Origin: Methylobacterium sp. Leaf112 | GTDB lineage: Bacteria > Pseudomonadota > Alphaproteobacteria > Rhizobiales > Beijerinckiaceae | DNA length: 64,000 bases | NCBI RefSeq assembly: GCF_001423295.1 | Contig: NZ_LMNG01000002.1 | Location: 82,433-146,432 of the forward strand | Reading direction: 5' to 3' | Shown here: positions 16,192 to 25,676 of the stretch, in pieces | How positions within the stretch are numbered: position 1 is the first letter of the stretch | Layout: each line of letters begins with the position of its first letter | Position numbers and translations under genes: made by a program | Notes under the pieces: model-generated | Told to the model about the DNA's origin: nothing | The model's input: only the letters and a program-made list of their open reading frames with translations | Databases searched by the model: none

Positions 16192-18222
16192 ATGAATGCT
16201 CAGACCGGCCGACAACGCACGCATGCGGACCGGTCCCGTGAGCTGACCCTTCGTGGTCTGTTGCTCGGGGCCGCCATCACGGTCGTGTTCATGGCAGCCA
16301 ACGTCTACATGGGCCTCAAGACGGGAATGACGTTCTCGTCGTCGATCCCAGCCGCGATGCTATCGATGGGACTGCTGCGGTTGTTCGGCGACAGCTCCAT
16401 CCTGGAGAACAACATCGTTCAGACCCAGGCCTCGGCGGCAGGGACGCTGTGCAACGTCATCCTGGTCTTGCCGGGCCTGATCTTGATCGGACATTGGAAC
16501 GGATTTCCCTTGTGGCAGACGAGCGGCGTGTGTCTCCTCGGCGGACTGCTCGGCGTCGCCTACTCGATCCCCCTTCGGCGGGCGCTCGTGGCCGAAGCGG
16601 GATTGCCGTTCCCGGAAGGGGCCGCCGCTGCCGAGGTACTGAAAGCCGGTGACACATCGGGCGATCACGGCGCCGGGGGCTCCGGCCTGCGCGACCTGCT
16701 CGGCGCCGGCGGCGCGGCGGCACTGATCGCGTTCGGGACGAGCGGCCTGCGCCTTCTCGGTGAGGGCCTGCACACGACCCTGCAGGCGGGCCACGCCTTG
16801 TTTCGCGTCGGGACCGGCTTCTCCCTCGCCCTCGTCGGGGTCGGCTATCTCGTCGGCATCGGCGCCTGCCTCGCCCTGCTCACCGGCGTGATCATCGCCT
16901 GGGGCCTGGCCGTCCCCTTCATGACGGCGTTCGCGCCCGAGGGCGGGCTCGCGCCCGATGCCGCGGCGGAAGCGGTCTGGTCGGGGCAGGTGCGCTTGAT
17001 CGGGGCGGGCATCATCGCGGTCGGAGGCGCCTGGACCGTGGCGAGCCTGGTGGGACCGATCCTCGCCAGCGTCCGCGCCGCCCTGAAGGCCGCGCGCGGT
17101 ACCGGCCGAGGACTCAGCGAACTGCCGCGCCAGGAGCGGGACATTCCCATCACCTGGGTCGTCGGAGCGGCCGCCGCGCTGACCGTTCCACTGGCCCTGC
17201 TGTTCGGGCAGTTCTCGATGGGTGCCGAACTCGCCGGCCTGCTTCCGGTGCTGATCCTCGCCGCGACGGTGTTCACCGTGTCATTCGGCTTTCTCATGGC
17301 GGCGGCGTGCGGCTACCTTGCGGGTCTACTCGGTTCGTCATCGAGTCCGATCTCCGGCATCGGCATCCTCACCACGATGTTGGTGGCCCTGTTGCTGCCC
17401 CTCGTGGTTGGCCGCGCGGCGGGACCCGAGGGAGACCGGTTCGTCATCGGCCTCGCCCTTTTCATCGCGGCGGTGATCGTCACCATGGCGTCCATCGCCA
17501 ACGACAACCTGCAGGACTTGAAGACGGGCCAGCTCGTCGACGCGACGCCCTGGCGACAGGAGTCGGTGCTGATCGTCGGTGTCGGCGTCGGATCCCTGGT
17601 CATCGCACCCCTGCTGGCGCTCCTTTACAATGCCTACGGCTTCGTCGGCGCCCTGCCGCGGGAAGGCATGGACGAAGCCGCGGCCCTGCCGGCGCCACAG
17701 GCAGCCCTGATGACGCAGATCGCCAGCGGCATCGTTCACGGCGAGCTGCCCTGGGCCATGGTGCTCACGGGCATGGGGCTCGGCGCCTTGCTCGTGGGTT
17801 TCGAGGCTTGGTTGCGCCGAAGCGGACGCGTCTTTCCCGCTCTGACGGTGGGAATCGGGATCTATCTTCCGCTGAACGTCGTCGTCACGATCGCCATCGG
17901 GGGTGTCATCGCCTGGTTGAGCGAGCGGGCCTTTCGGAGCGGGTTCGAGGGTCGCACGTCGGCCACGGACGACGCTTACGAGGCGGTGCGCCGTCGCGGC
18001 GTGCTCCTGTCCTCGGGCTTCCTCGTCGGGGAGAGCTTCATCGGCGTACTTCTGGCCGGTGCGGACACCCTCACCGGCCGCAGCGCCTCCCTGGCGATCA
18101 CAGGTCCCGCGGTCACCCCCTTCACCCCCCTCATCGGTCTGGCCGTCTTTGTGGTCGCGATCGGGACATTCTATCGTCTGGTCTCCCGGGCGCCGAGAAA
18201 GGGATCGAGCATCGCCCCCTGA
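16192..18222 (+). CDS. OPT family oligopeptide/metal-chelate transporter
   Basis: 676-aa integral membrane protein with about 15 hydrophobic segments. The N-terminal signature of the OPT superfamily is plain: ELTLRGLLLGAAITVVFMAAN, then VYMGLKTGMTFSSSIPAAML. It continues with LENNIVQTQASAAGT, and later MASIANDNLQDLKTGQLVDATPWRQE, which is highly conserved in bacterial OPT proteins. The family imports small peptides or metal-chelator complexes by proton coupling. It is transcribed away from the GntA-like operon, with an AT-rich 230-bp gap holding both promoters. The ligand is unknown. Confidence 0.92.
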   Translation: MNAQTGRQRTHADRSRELTLRGLLLGAAITVVFMAANVYMGLKTGMTFSSSIPAAMLSMGLLRLFGDSSILENNIVQTQASAAGTLCNVILVLPGLILIGHWNGFPLWQTSGVCLLGGLLGVAYSIPLRRALVAEAGLPFPEGAAAAEVLKAGDTSGDHGAGGSGLRDLLGAGGAAALIAFGTSGLRLLGEGLHTTLQAGHALFRVGTGFSLALVGVGYLVGIGACLALLTGVIIAWGLAVPFMTAFAPEGGLAPDAAAEAVWSGQVRLIGAGIIAVGGAWTVASLVGPILASVRAALKAARGTGRGLSELPRQERDIPITWVVGAAAALTVPLALLFGQFSMGAELAGLLPVLILAATVFTVSFGFLMAAACGYLAGLLGSSSSPISGIGILTTMLVALLLPLVVGRAAGPEGDRFVIGLALFIAAVIVTMASIANDNLQDLKTGQLVDATPWRQESVLIVGVGVGSLVIAPLLALLYNAYGFVGALPREGMDEAAALPAPQAALMTQIASGIVHGELPWAMVLTGMGLGALLVGFEAWLRRSGRVFPALTVGIGIYLPLNVVVTIAIGGVIAWLSERAFRSGFEGRTSATDDAYEAVRRRGVLLSSGFLVGESFIGVLLAGADTLTGRSASLAITGPAVTPFTPLIGLAVFVVAIGTFYRLVSRAPRKGSSIAP

Positions 18223-18241
18223 TCGGCGGCACCAGACACCG

Positions 18242-19600
18242 CTACCGCTCGCGCCACGCCTTGGCGACCTGATCGGAGAACGGCTTGAGCAGGTAGCTCA
18301 ACACCGAACGATCCCCGAGCTGCACGAAGCTCTCCACGGGCATTCCGGGCACGAGGCGCACGCTGCCGAGCCGCTGCCGCTGGTCCTCGGGCACACGGAT
18401 CCGGGCGGTATAGTAGCTCGAACCCGTCTTCGGATCGACGCTGACATCCGCGGAGACCCGGCTCACCACGCCGCCGATCTCCGGCGTGGTGCGCTGGTTG
18501 AACGCGGGAAAGCGAAGGACGGCCGGCTGGTCGAGGCGGACGTTGTCGATGTCCTGCGGCTGGATCTTCACCTCGACCGCGAGTTGGTCGGCCTCTGGCA
18601 CGATGAGCATGGCAGGCTCGGAGGGCGTCACCAGCCCGCCGATGGTGTGCACGGTCATCTGATGCACGATGCCGGATTGCGGTGCGCGGAGGTCGACGCG
18701 TTTGAGCTGATCCTCTGCCGCGACCCGCTTCTCGACGAATTCCGACCACTTGCCCCGAATCTCGGCGAGATCCCTTCCGGTCTCCGTCCGCATGTCGCCA
18801 TCGATCTGCAGGATCTGCAACTCGGTCTCTGCGATCTTGCCACGCGCGGAGGCCGTCGCGGCGATGAGCTGTCCGCGCTCGCCATCGAGCCGGGTGGCAT
18901 CCCGCTCAAGGGCATTGACGCGGGCGAGGGGCACCAGGTTCTTGCTGTAGAGTTCGCGCACGCTTTGCAGCTCGCCGGTGATGAACCCGACCTCGCGCGC
19001 CTTGGCCGCGATCTGCTCGGAAAGGCCCTTGATTTCTTCGCGAAGTTGCTGTGCTCGCTCGCGCAGCTGCGCCTTCTGACCCGCGCGCCCGGCGACGCGG
19101 GCACTGAACAGCCGGGTTTCCCCATCGATCAGGTGGGCTACCGCCCGGTCGCTGCCGGCGCGCGCCAGCAACTCGGGTGGGAAGGTGATGTGGGTGGCGC
19201 CGTCGCGCTCGGCTTCGTTGCGGGCGCGGCGGCCGGATAGCTCGTCCAGCGCCTTCAGGATGATGTCGAGGTTGGCCCGGACCTGGGTCTCGTCGAGGCG
19301 GATGAGGATGTCGCCGGCCTGGACCCGGGCGCCCTCGCGTACCCGCAACTCACCGACGACACCGCCCGTCGGGTGCTGCACCTTCTTCAGATCGGACTCG
19401 ACCACGAGTTGACCTGGCGCGATCACCGCACCCGAGATCTCGGTGAACGTCGCCCAGCCGCCGACCCCCACCACCAGGAGCAGACTGAGGACGAAGCCGA
19501 CGACGAGATGGCGGCGGATCGACTCCCGCGCGATCGACTCCTCGGTGGCGGCAGGCGGCTCCGGGGAGGCGGGACCCGTGGAGGGGAGCGCGAGATCCAT
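18242..19600 (-). CDS. Type I secretion periplasmic adaptor (HlyD/PrtE family)
   Basis: 452-aa membrane-fusion protein. A single transmembrane anchor (about residues 30-52, HLVVGFVLSLLLVVGVGGW) precedes a lipoyl-like beta domain (GAVIAPGQLVVESDLKKVQHPTGGVV), a long coiled coil (about 130-290) and a second half-motif (RVDLRAPQSGIVHQMTVHTIGG). It would connect the ABC transporter to an outer-membrane TolC-type channel; none is encoded in the window. Its start overlaps the stop of the ABC gene by one base, so the two are co-translated. Confidence 0.93.
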   Translation of the reverse strand: MDLALPSTGPASPEPPAATEESIARESIRRHLVVGFVLSLLLVVGVGGWATFTEISGAVIAPGQLVVESDLKKVQHPTGGVVGELRVREGARVQAGDILIRLDETQVRANLDIILKALDELSGRRARNEAERDGATHITFPPELLARAGSDRAVAHLIDGETRLFSARVAGRAGQKAQLRERAQQLREEIKGLSEQIAAKAREVGFITGELQSVRELYSKNLVPLARVNALERDATRLDGERGQLIAATASARGKIAETELQILQIDGDMRTETGRDLAEIRGKWSEFVEKRVAAEDQLKRVDLRAPQSGIVHQMTVHTIGGLVTPSEPAMLIVPEADQLAVEVKIQPQDIDNVRLDQPAVLRFPAFNQRTTPEIGGVVSRVSADVSVDPKTGSSYYTARIRVPEDQRQRLGSVRLVPGMPVESFVQLGDRSVLSYLLKPFSDQVAKAWRER

Positions 19601-21381
19601 CAGGCACGCTCCTGCAGGGCGCCGGCCTTGGCGCGGGTGTCGGCGGGACGCGTCTCCACGAGAACGGGCGCCGGGCGCAGCACGCGCTTCAGCACTTCGT
19701 CCTTAGGGCCGAAGGCCTGGGCTCGCCCCTCCGCCATCATCAGGATGAGGTCGACGGCGGCGAGCGCGCTCGGCCGGTGGGCGATGACGATGCAGAGACC
19801 GCCGCGCCGTCGAACGCCGAGGATCGCCTCGGTCAGGGCATTCTCGCCCTCGGCGTCGAGGTTGGCGTTGGGCTCGTCCAGGATCACCAGGAAGGGGTCG
19901 CCGTAGAGCGCACGCGCCAGCCCGATGCGCTGGCGCTGGCCCGCAGACAGGCCCGCCCCGCCATCGCCGATCCGGGTGTCGTAGCCTTCGGGAAGACGCA
20001 GGATCAGATCGTGCACACCCGCCGCCTGCGCCGCGGCGATCACCGCCCCGGAGGGGGGCTGCGGGTCGAAGCGGGCGATGTTCTCGGCGATGGTGCCGGC
20101 GAACAGCTCCACCTCCTGGGGCAGGAAACCGAGATGGACTCCGAGGTCGTCGGCCGACCACTGGTCGAGCGCCGCCCCATCGAGGCGGACCTTGCCGCGC
20201 ACCGCCGGCCAGACGCCCGCGAGGGCGCGGACCAGGCTCGACTTGCCCGAGGCGGACGGCCCGATGATGCCGAGCCCCTGGCCAGCCTGGAGGCTGAGAT
20301 TGACGTCCTGGACCACAAGGCGCGGAGTGCCGGGGGGGGCGACGCTGAGACTCTCGACCTGAAGGGATCGGCTGGGAGCCGCCAGCGCGTGGCGCTGGCG
20401 GCTCGCCGGCATGCGGGCGAAGAGCTCCGACAGGCGCGCCCAGGATTGCCGGGCTTGGACGAAACCCTTCCAGTTGGCGATGGCGAGTTCGGCCGGAGCG
20501 AGCGCTCGCGCCACCAGGATCGAGCTCGCGATGATGATGCCCGCACTGGCCTGGCCGTTGATGACGAGATAGGCGCCGATCGCGAGCACGCCCGATTGCA
20601 GGGCCATGCGGAACACCTTGGACGCAGCCGCGAACCCGCCGGCGACGTCGGAGGCGTGCTGCTGGGCCCGCATGTAGTCGCGGTTGGCCCCGGTCCAGCG
20701 TGCAGCGAGGCGTCCCTGCATGCCCATGGCGGCCAGAACCTCGGCATTGCGGCGCCCGGCCTCCGCGAGGCCGTTGCGGCGCAGGCCGTGGCCGGTTGCC
20801 GTCTGCGCCGGATGCTTCGTCGCCCAATCCGTCAGGAGGCCGAAGGTCGCGAGCACGGCCGCTCCCACCACCGCGGCGACCCCGATGAGCGGATGGAACA
20901 GGAAGCAGATCAGCAGATAGATCGGCATCCAGGGCAGATCGAAGAAGGCGGACGGGCCGGACCCGCCGAGGAAGGCGCGCAGGGCATCGAGGTCGCGCAA
21001 GGGCAGGAGGCCATCGCCGGGGGTGGCGCCCTTGAGGGGCGCGCGCACGACGATGTCGAAGACGCGCGCGCTGAGAGCCTCGTCCAGGGCCGCGCCGATC
21101 CGGATCAGCACCCGGGCGCGCAGGGTCTCGAGGAGCCCCTGGAAGCCATAAAGCACGAGAACGAGGGCACAGAGGCCGACGAGAGTCGGCACGGATCGGC
21201 TGGGAATGACGCGATCATAGACTTCGAGCATGAAGAACGAGCCCGTCAGATAGAGCACGTTCACGAAACCGCTCATGGCGGCCACGCCGAGAAATGCCGT
21301 ACGGCACCGCGACAGTGCCGAAACCAACTCGGCGGAGTCCTTCTGCATCGTCACGGTCTTTCGCGAGGGGGTTGCCATCAA
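19600..21381 (-). CDS. Type I secretion ABC transporter (PrtD family, permease fused to ATPase)
   Basis: 593-aa protein with N-terminal transmembrane domain (six helices, MSGFVNVLYLTGSFFMLEVYDRVIPSRS typical of PrtD) and C-terminal ATPase. Walker A is GPSASGKSSLVRAL, the Q-loop region is LGFLPQEVELF, the signature is LSAGQRQRIGLARAL, and Walker B is FLVILDEPNANLD with the H-loop IAHR. There is no N-terminal C39-like peptidase-like domain, as expected of the PrtD subgroup. The cargo is very likely the RTX protein encoded just upstream. A hairpin at 21445-21473 separates the two genes. Confidence 0.94.
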   Translation of the reverse strand: MMATPSRKTVTMQKDSAELVSALSRCRTAFLGVAAMSGFVNVLYLTGSFFMLEVYDRVIPSRSVPTLVGLCALVLVLYGFQGLLETLRARVLIRIGAALDEALSARVFDIVVRAPLKGATPGDGLLPLRDLDALRAFLGGSGPSAFFDLPWMPIYLLICFLFHPLIGVAAVVGAAVLATFGLLTDWATKHPAQTATGHGLRRNGLAEAGRRNAEVLAAMGMQGRLAARWTGANRDYMRAQQHASDVAGGFAAASKVFRMALQSGVLAIGAYLVINGQASAGIIIASSILVARALAPAELAIANWKGFVQARQSWARLSELFARMPASRQRHALAAPSRSLQVESLSVAPPGTPRLVVQDVNLSLQAGQGLGIIGPSASGKSSLVRALAGVWPAVRGKVRLDGAALDQWSADDLGVHLGFLPQEVELFAGTIAENIARFDPQPPSGAVIAAAQAAGVHDLILRLPEGYDTRIGDGGAGLSAGQRQRIGLARALYGDPFLVILDEPNANLDAEGENALTEAILGVRRRGGLCIVIAHRPSALAAVDLILMMAEGRAQAFGPKDEVLKRVLRPAPVLVETRPADTRAKAGALQERA

Positions 21382-21444
21382 ATACGTTCGACAGCGCGAG
21401 GCATCGGCGGTGTGCCTCGGTCGAGCGGATTCGGGCGCAAGTCT

Positions 21445-21473
21445 GGTCCCGCAGCCGCGAGAGCTGCGGGACC
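21445..21473 (-). terminator. Hairpin between the RTX gene and its secretion genes
   Basis: GGTCCCGCAGC / GCTGCGGGACC form a perfect 11-bp stem with a 7-nt loop, between the RTX stop at 21505 and the ABC start at 21381. There is no strong T-run on the minus strand. It may partially terminate transcription or protect the mRNA, giving more substrate than transporter. Confidence 0.55.
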
Positions 21474-21504
21474 GTCGCCTGCCTACTGAAGCAAAAGCTC
21501 GAGG

Positions 21505-22623
21505 TCAGACGTAGATGCCGACCCCGGCCGCCTGAGCGAAGGCCCCATCCCCCGCAACCACGGCACGACCTTCGCCAGCGCCGTACTCGAGGAAATGCTG
21601 AAGCGGATTGAGCCCGGCTGCAGCGACGTCGCCGTTCTGCGCAAGGTAAGCCTTGGTATCGAAGTTCGCGGACGGGTCACGTCCCTCCTTCCAGCCATAG
21701 GTCAGGTAATGTTCGAGGGGATTGATCCCCGCAGCGGCGACGTCGCCGTAGGCAGCGAGATACCCCTTGGTGTCGAAGAAGGCATTTGGATCGCGTCCCT
21801 CACGCCATCCGTACTCGGCGAAATGCGCATCGGCATCGAGACCGGCGTCAAACACATCGCCATTCCGGCTGAGGTAGAACAGATCGTCCACGCCGGGCTG
21901 CCCATCGGCCTGCACGATGGTCCTGTCCTGAAACTCGAAAGCCTCCGTATTCTTGACCGTGTCAGAGCTGCCGGTTCCGGAGATCTTCGCCAGCGACCCG
22001 GCGGAGTCGATGACGCCCGCATCCCTGAAGTTGAAATTGAAGACCGCCGTATCGTACCCGGCCGCACCGTCGAGCGTGTTGGTGCCGGAGCCGCCCGACA
22101 TTCTGTCGTCGCCAAAGTCGCCGAAAACCGTATCGTTACCAGCGGACCCCAACAACGTGTCGTTGCCAAGATCGCCATCGACGTAGTCGTCGCCATCACC
22201 GCCATCGACGAGATCGTCATCGTCCCCGCCGGCAACGAGATCGTTGCCAGCCTCGCCGAAGACCTGGTCTCGTCCCGCCTCGCCAATAAGGAAGTCGTTG
22301 CCGGCGCCCCCATACAGGATGTCGTCACCAGGATTGCCGGCGGCGTAATCATTTCCATCATCGGTGTAGATGGTGTCGTTGCCAGCCTCACCGATGATCT
22401 GGTCCGAACCGGCGCCGCCCCGGATCAGGTCGTCGCCGGGACCGCCAGCGATGTAATCCACGTTCGGCCCGCCGAAGATCGAATCGTTGCCGTCTTGGCC
22501 GTCGATCCGGTTGAAGCCACCCGGATCGGTGATCGTATCGTTCCCCAGCAAACCGAGGATGATGTCGTCCTCGGCCGTTCCAGTGAGCTGGTCGCCGATA
22601 TTCGTACCCGAAATGCTAGCCAC
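21505..22623 (-). CDS. RTX calcium-binding protein with C-terminal WxEGRDP repeats
   Basis: 372-aa secreted protein read from a GTG start with GAGGA 6 bp upstream. Residues about 20-190 carry roughly 15 RTX nonapeptides of type GGxGxDxLx (e.g. GGAGNDFLIGEAGRD), which fold on calcium outside the cell. Residues about 245-355 hold three about 48-residue repeats of type YL..NGDV..AGLxPLxHFxEYGWxEGRDP. No N-terminal Sec signal is present, as expected of a type I substrate. It lies directly upstream of its transporter genes and beside an EPS cluster, so an EPS-associated adhesin or matrix protein is plausible. No catalytic domain is visible. Confidence 0.92.
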   Translation of the reverse strand: MASISGTNIGDQLTGTAEDDIILGLLGNDTITDPGGFNRIDGQDGNDSIFGGPNVDYIAGGPGDDLIRGGAGSDQIIGEAGNDTIYTDDGNDYAAGNPGDDILYGGAGNDFLIGEAGRDQVFGEAGNDLVAGGDDDDLVDGGDGDDYVDGDLGNDTLLGSAGNDTVFGDFGDDRMSGGSGTNTLDGAAGYDTAVFNFNFRDAGVIDSAGSLAKISGTGSSDTVKNTEAFEFQDRTIVQADGQPGVDDLFYLSRNGDVFDAGLDADAHFAEYGWREGRDPNAFFDTKGYLAAYGDVAAAGINPLEHYLTYGWKEGRDPSANFDTKAYLAQNGDVAAAGLNPLQHFLEYGAGEGRAVVAGDGAFAQAAGVGIYV

Positions 22624-23027
22624 TGCGTATCCTCACATTTGATGGACCTGCCCATCCACTGTAATTCGCCACAAAAGAACACGATTTCGCATATGTTAAT
22701 CGGTATTATTACTATGGGAAAAAGCGTATCGATAAGCTTTCCTGTCGGGAGGGGATAGAGCCGCGGATCCGAATGTCGAGTTGTGGCATCAAGCCGCAAG
22801 ATACGGCCTTCGTTCGTGAGAAATCCTGACTTTCGATGTCCATTCGCGTGCGGTTGTCGATCGTCCACGGTGTTCCAGGCGCTCGTTGGGATTCGATTTG
22901 GCCACGAAAGGGCCCCCGCGTCCTCAATCCGCGACGAGCGACACCACGGGCGTCGTATGGCGGTGACACGGCGGGGGTTCATGCCCGCAGCGAACTTCGG
23001 CAAGTCTCCCGGTCACAAGTCTCCCGG
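22624..23027. other. Intergenic region upstream of the RTX gene
   Basis: About 400 bp. The stretch from about 22660 to 22740 is AT-rich and probably carries the RTX promoter. Overlapping short frames on both strands look non-coding. The 15-bp unit AAGTCTCCCGGTCAC occurs twice in tandem at 23002-23031, running into the stop of the GT2 gene. Confidence 0.5.
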
Positions 23028-23031
23028 TCAC
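23002..23031. repeat. Tandem 15-bp direct repeat at the 3' end of the GT2 gene
   Basis: AAGTCTCCCGGTCAC is present twice in perfect tandem. The second copy includes the stop codon of the minus-strand glycosyltransferase at 23028. It may be a simple slippage duplication. Confidence 0.7.
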
Positions 23032-24020
23032 TTGTACTCGATCAAGGCTGCCGAGCGTCGGCTCATTCGATTTGCGTAGAACGTCGCGATTCCGAAGACT
23101 TCCGGGAGCTTACCCAGGAGCGTGAAGCCCGCATAGGCCCAAGCCCCCCGTCCGGCGACGCTCCGGCGGCGCGCGATGCGGCAGAGCTGGACCGGGTAGA
23201 GCAGCGTGAGCAGGGCCGCAGCGGGGTGGACGAAGACGCCGAGGCCGCTCAGAACCGGCAGGCCCACGCCCCAGAAGACCGCCCGCGGCACCGCCGCCCG
23301 CCAGATGGCGTGGGGCGAGCCGCGATGGACCCGTGCGACCTGGGCGAAGGCATGGCCGCTGCGGACCATGCGCCACCACCACTGACGCAGGCTCGTGATG
23401 TTGGCGTCGTGCAAGGTCATCTCGGCGTCGAGGCGCCAGATCCGCCAGCCTCGCGCGCGCAATCGGACGCAGAGTTCCGGCTCCTCGCCGGCGATGAGGC
23501 CACCGTCGAAGCCGCCCACCGCCGCGAAGGCCTCGGTGCGAACCAGGAAATCGCCACCGCATTCCAGGGCTTCCCCGGGGGCGGTGTCCCATTCGAGATC
23601 GCACAGGCGATTGAACACGGAACGCTCGGGGTGGCGTTCCCGCCGTCGCCCGCAGACGACGGCGACGTCGCGGCGTGCCGAGAGAGAGGTGTGGGCCTCG
23701 CCGAGCCAGCCCGGCGCGAGGGCGCAATCGCCATCCATGAACTGCACGAAGGCGAGGCTTGGCGCGAGATCCCGCAGCCTCGCGAAACCGGCGTTGCGCG
23801 CCCGGGCCGCCGTGAAAGGCCGGGCCGTATCGAGAACAACGACGGCGACGCCGAGGTTCTCCGCGAGGGCGACGCTGCCATCGGTCGAGCCGGAATCGAC
23901 GTAGACCACGGGACCAATGGTGCGGTCGATCGATTCGAAGCAGGCTCGCAGCCGCTCCCCCTCGTTGCGCCCGATCACGACGACACCCAGGATCGGGGTC
24001 CGGCACGCAGGCTCGATCAT
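23028..24020 (-). CDS. Glycosyltransferase family 2, membrane-associated
   Basis: 330-aa GT-A fold enzyme. The N-terminus reads TPILGVVVIGRNEGERL, with the nucleotide-sugar DSGSTDGS motif (about residue 40) and the DxD-like DGDCALAPGW (about 93). GGFDGGLIAGEEPELCVRLR carries the acceptor-side ED-type motif. One or two hydrophobic segments near the C-terminus (about 255-295) would anchor it to the inner membrane. It starts 10 bp after the flippase gene stop, so they form an operon. It adds a sugar to a lipid-linked EPS repeat unit; specificity is not readable. Confidence 0.9.
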   Translation of the reverse strand: MIEPACRTPILGVVVIGRNEGERLRACFESIDRTIGPVVYVDSGSTDGSVALAENLGVAVVVLDTARPFTAARARNAGFARLRDLAPSLAFVQFMDGDCALAPGWLGEAHTSLSARRDVAVVCGRRRERHPERSVFNRLCDLEWDTAPGEALECGGDFLVRTEAFAAVGGFDGGLIAGEEPELCVRLRARGWRIWRLDAEMTLHDANITSLRQWWWRMVRSGHAFAQVARVHRGSPHAIWRAAVPRAVFWGVGLPVLSGLGVFVHPAAALLTLLYPVQLCRIARRRSVAGRGAWAYAGFTLLGKLPEVFGIATFYANRMSRRSAALIEYK

Positions 24021-24030
24021 CGCGGCCCCC

Positions 24031-25377
24031 TCACAGGTGCCACAGGCCGTCGAAGGCCGTTCCGAGGGACAGCCCCGCGCGCAGAGCGGTCAGCATCAAC
24101 AGCGTTGCGAGGAGCACAGCGGTGGCGAGAAGATCCTGCGCGCCGAAGCTGACGCGCGTTCGGACCTGAGCGACGAGGAGTACCGCGTAACGGACCGCGT
24201 CGGCGGTCACCAGGATGAGGATCGCTCCGAGCATGCCGCCGGCCGTGAAGGCGAGCGGCAAGCCGATCACCAGATAGGCGAGCTTCACGCTGCTCGCAGC
24301 GGTGCCGTATTGCGGTTTGCCGCGTCCGATCAGAACGTATTCGTTCGTGGTGCAAAGCACCGTTGCCCAGGTGCCGAGCAGCAGCAGCGGTAGCATGGCG
24401 GCCGCGAGCGCGTAACGCGTGTCGTAGATCGCCCGGATGGCGAAATCGCCGCCCGCCGCCGCGGCCCCGATCCCAACCGCCGCGGCGAGCAGGAAACAGA
24501 GGCGGATCGAGCCGATCTCCCGTCGCAGCCGCGCGGGTGGCATCTCTCCGGCCGCGGACACCAGGGGAAAGACGAGGGAGTGGCCGAGCCGTCCGGCGAG
24601 GAGCGCCGGCAATTCGGCCATGGTGCGGGCGATGCCGTAGATGCCGAGCAGCGCCAGGGGTGCGACGCTGCCGAGATACAGACGATCGAAGTTGAGACTG
24701 AAGAACCCGAGCATCGACCAGAGGAAGATCCACTTCCCGAACGAGAAGATCTCGCCCACATGACGTCGGTCGAGCATTGGGCGGTTGCCGCCCTCGGGGA
24801 GCAGAAAGCTGCCACCGACGCGCAGCAGCGCGCTCAACAGGTTTCCGAGCAAGATCGACCAGATCGTCGGGCTCCAATAGACCAAGAGCAGCATCAAGGC
24901 GGTGCCGATGGTATCCTGGAAGAAATCGAACAGGGTGAGGGTCTGAACGCGCAAGCGTTTTTGCAGGAGAAACTGCGAGGTCGAGGTCATACCGAGGACC
25001 GCCAGGGTGAGCGCCCCGAACTGGATGGCGGCCGCCGGCACGCCGTAGAGCTCGGCGAGCGGGCCCGCGAAGGCGCAGCACAGCCCGCACAGCAACAGCC
25101 CGCGCAGCACCTGCAGGGTCCAGACCGTGTTGTAGAAGGCCGGCTGATCACCGCGGGGATTGGTGACCACGTTCTGACCGAGGCCGACGTCGGACAGGAG
25201 TTCGGCCCCCATCCGGATCGCCAGGATCACCACCACCATCCCGAAGATCTCCGGCGCGACGAGCCTTGACAGCAGGACGTTGGAGGCGAAGCGCACGATC
25301 ACGCTGACGCCGTAGATGCCGATGATCCACGCGCTGCCGCTGAGGATCGCGCCACGCGAGATCGTCAGTGTGCTCAT
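24031..25377 (-). CDS. Polysaccharide flippase (Wzx/MATE-like, oligosaccharide flippase family)
   Basis: 448-aa polytopic protein with about 12-14 predicted spans. The N-terminal polysaccharide_synt pattern reads GSAWIIGIYGVSVIVRFASNVLLSRLVAPEIFGMV, and the following segment has the LSDVGLGQNVVTN loop common in Wzx/MVF-superfamily flippases. It would move lipid-linked repeat units across the inner membrane. An AGGAG site lies 9 bp upstream of the ATG. It is first in a two-gene operon with the GT2 and faces the polymerase gene across a 299-bp divergent gap. Confidence 0.88.
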   Translation of the reverse strand: MSTLTISRGAILSGSAWIIGIYGVSVIVRFASNVLLSRLVAPEIFGMVVVILAIRMGAELLSDVGLGQNVVTNPRGDQPAFYNTVWTLQVLRGLLLCGLCCAFAGPLAELYGVPAAAIQFGALTLAVLGMTSTSQFLLQKRLRVQTLTLFDFFQDTIGTALMLLLVYWSPTIWSILLGNLLSALLRVGGSFLLPEGGNRPMLDRRHVGEIFSFGKWIFLWSMLGFFSLNFDRLYLGSVAPLALLGIYGIARTMAELPALLAGRLGHSLVFPLVSAAGEMPPARLRREIGSIRLCFLLAAAVGIGAAAAGGDFAIRAIYDTRYALAAAMLPLLLLGTWATVLCTTNEYVLIGRGKPQYGTAASSVKLAYLVIGLPLAFTAGGMLGAILILVTADAVRYAVLLVAQVRTRVSFGAQDLLATAVLLATLLMLTALRAGLSLGTAFDGLWHL

Positions 25378-25676
25378 CGGGTACGCTCCTGGAACAAGTC
25401 ACTCGCCGGAAATCAGACAGAACGGCCGGCCGGCCGGGATCACGCGTGCCGAGGGATCACGTGTCGCCCTGCCCGCCTGATCCGTTCGCCAGCCGGCCTC
25501 GGCCGCTGCGGCGGTCAGCCTAGAAGGGGTCCGGCGCCCGCGAACGCCGCCATTCGCAGGACGGCTTCTCCGAACCCGCGCCGAAGGGCGTAGGGCCTAC
25601 CGACCTCGGGTGAGCCGGCTCCTCAGAACGACGCAGGCACGCCCCGTGAGCGTGGGCCGCTATCGTCGCGTCACGA

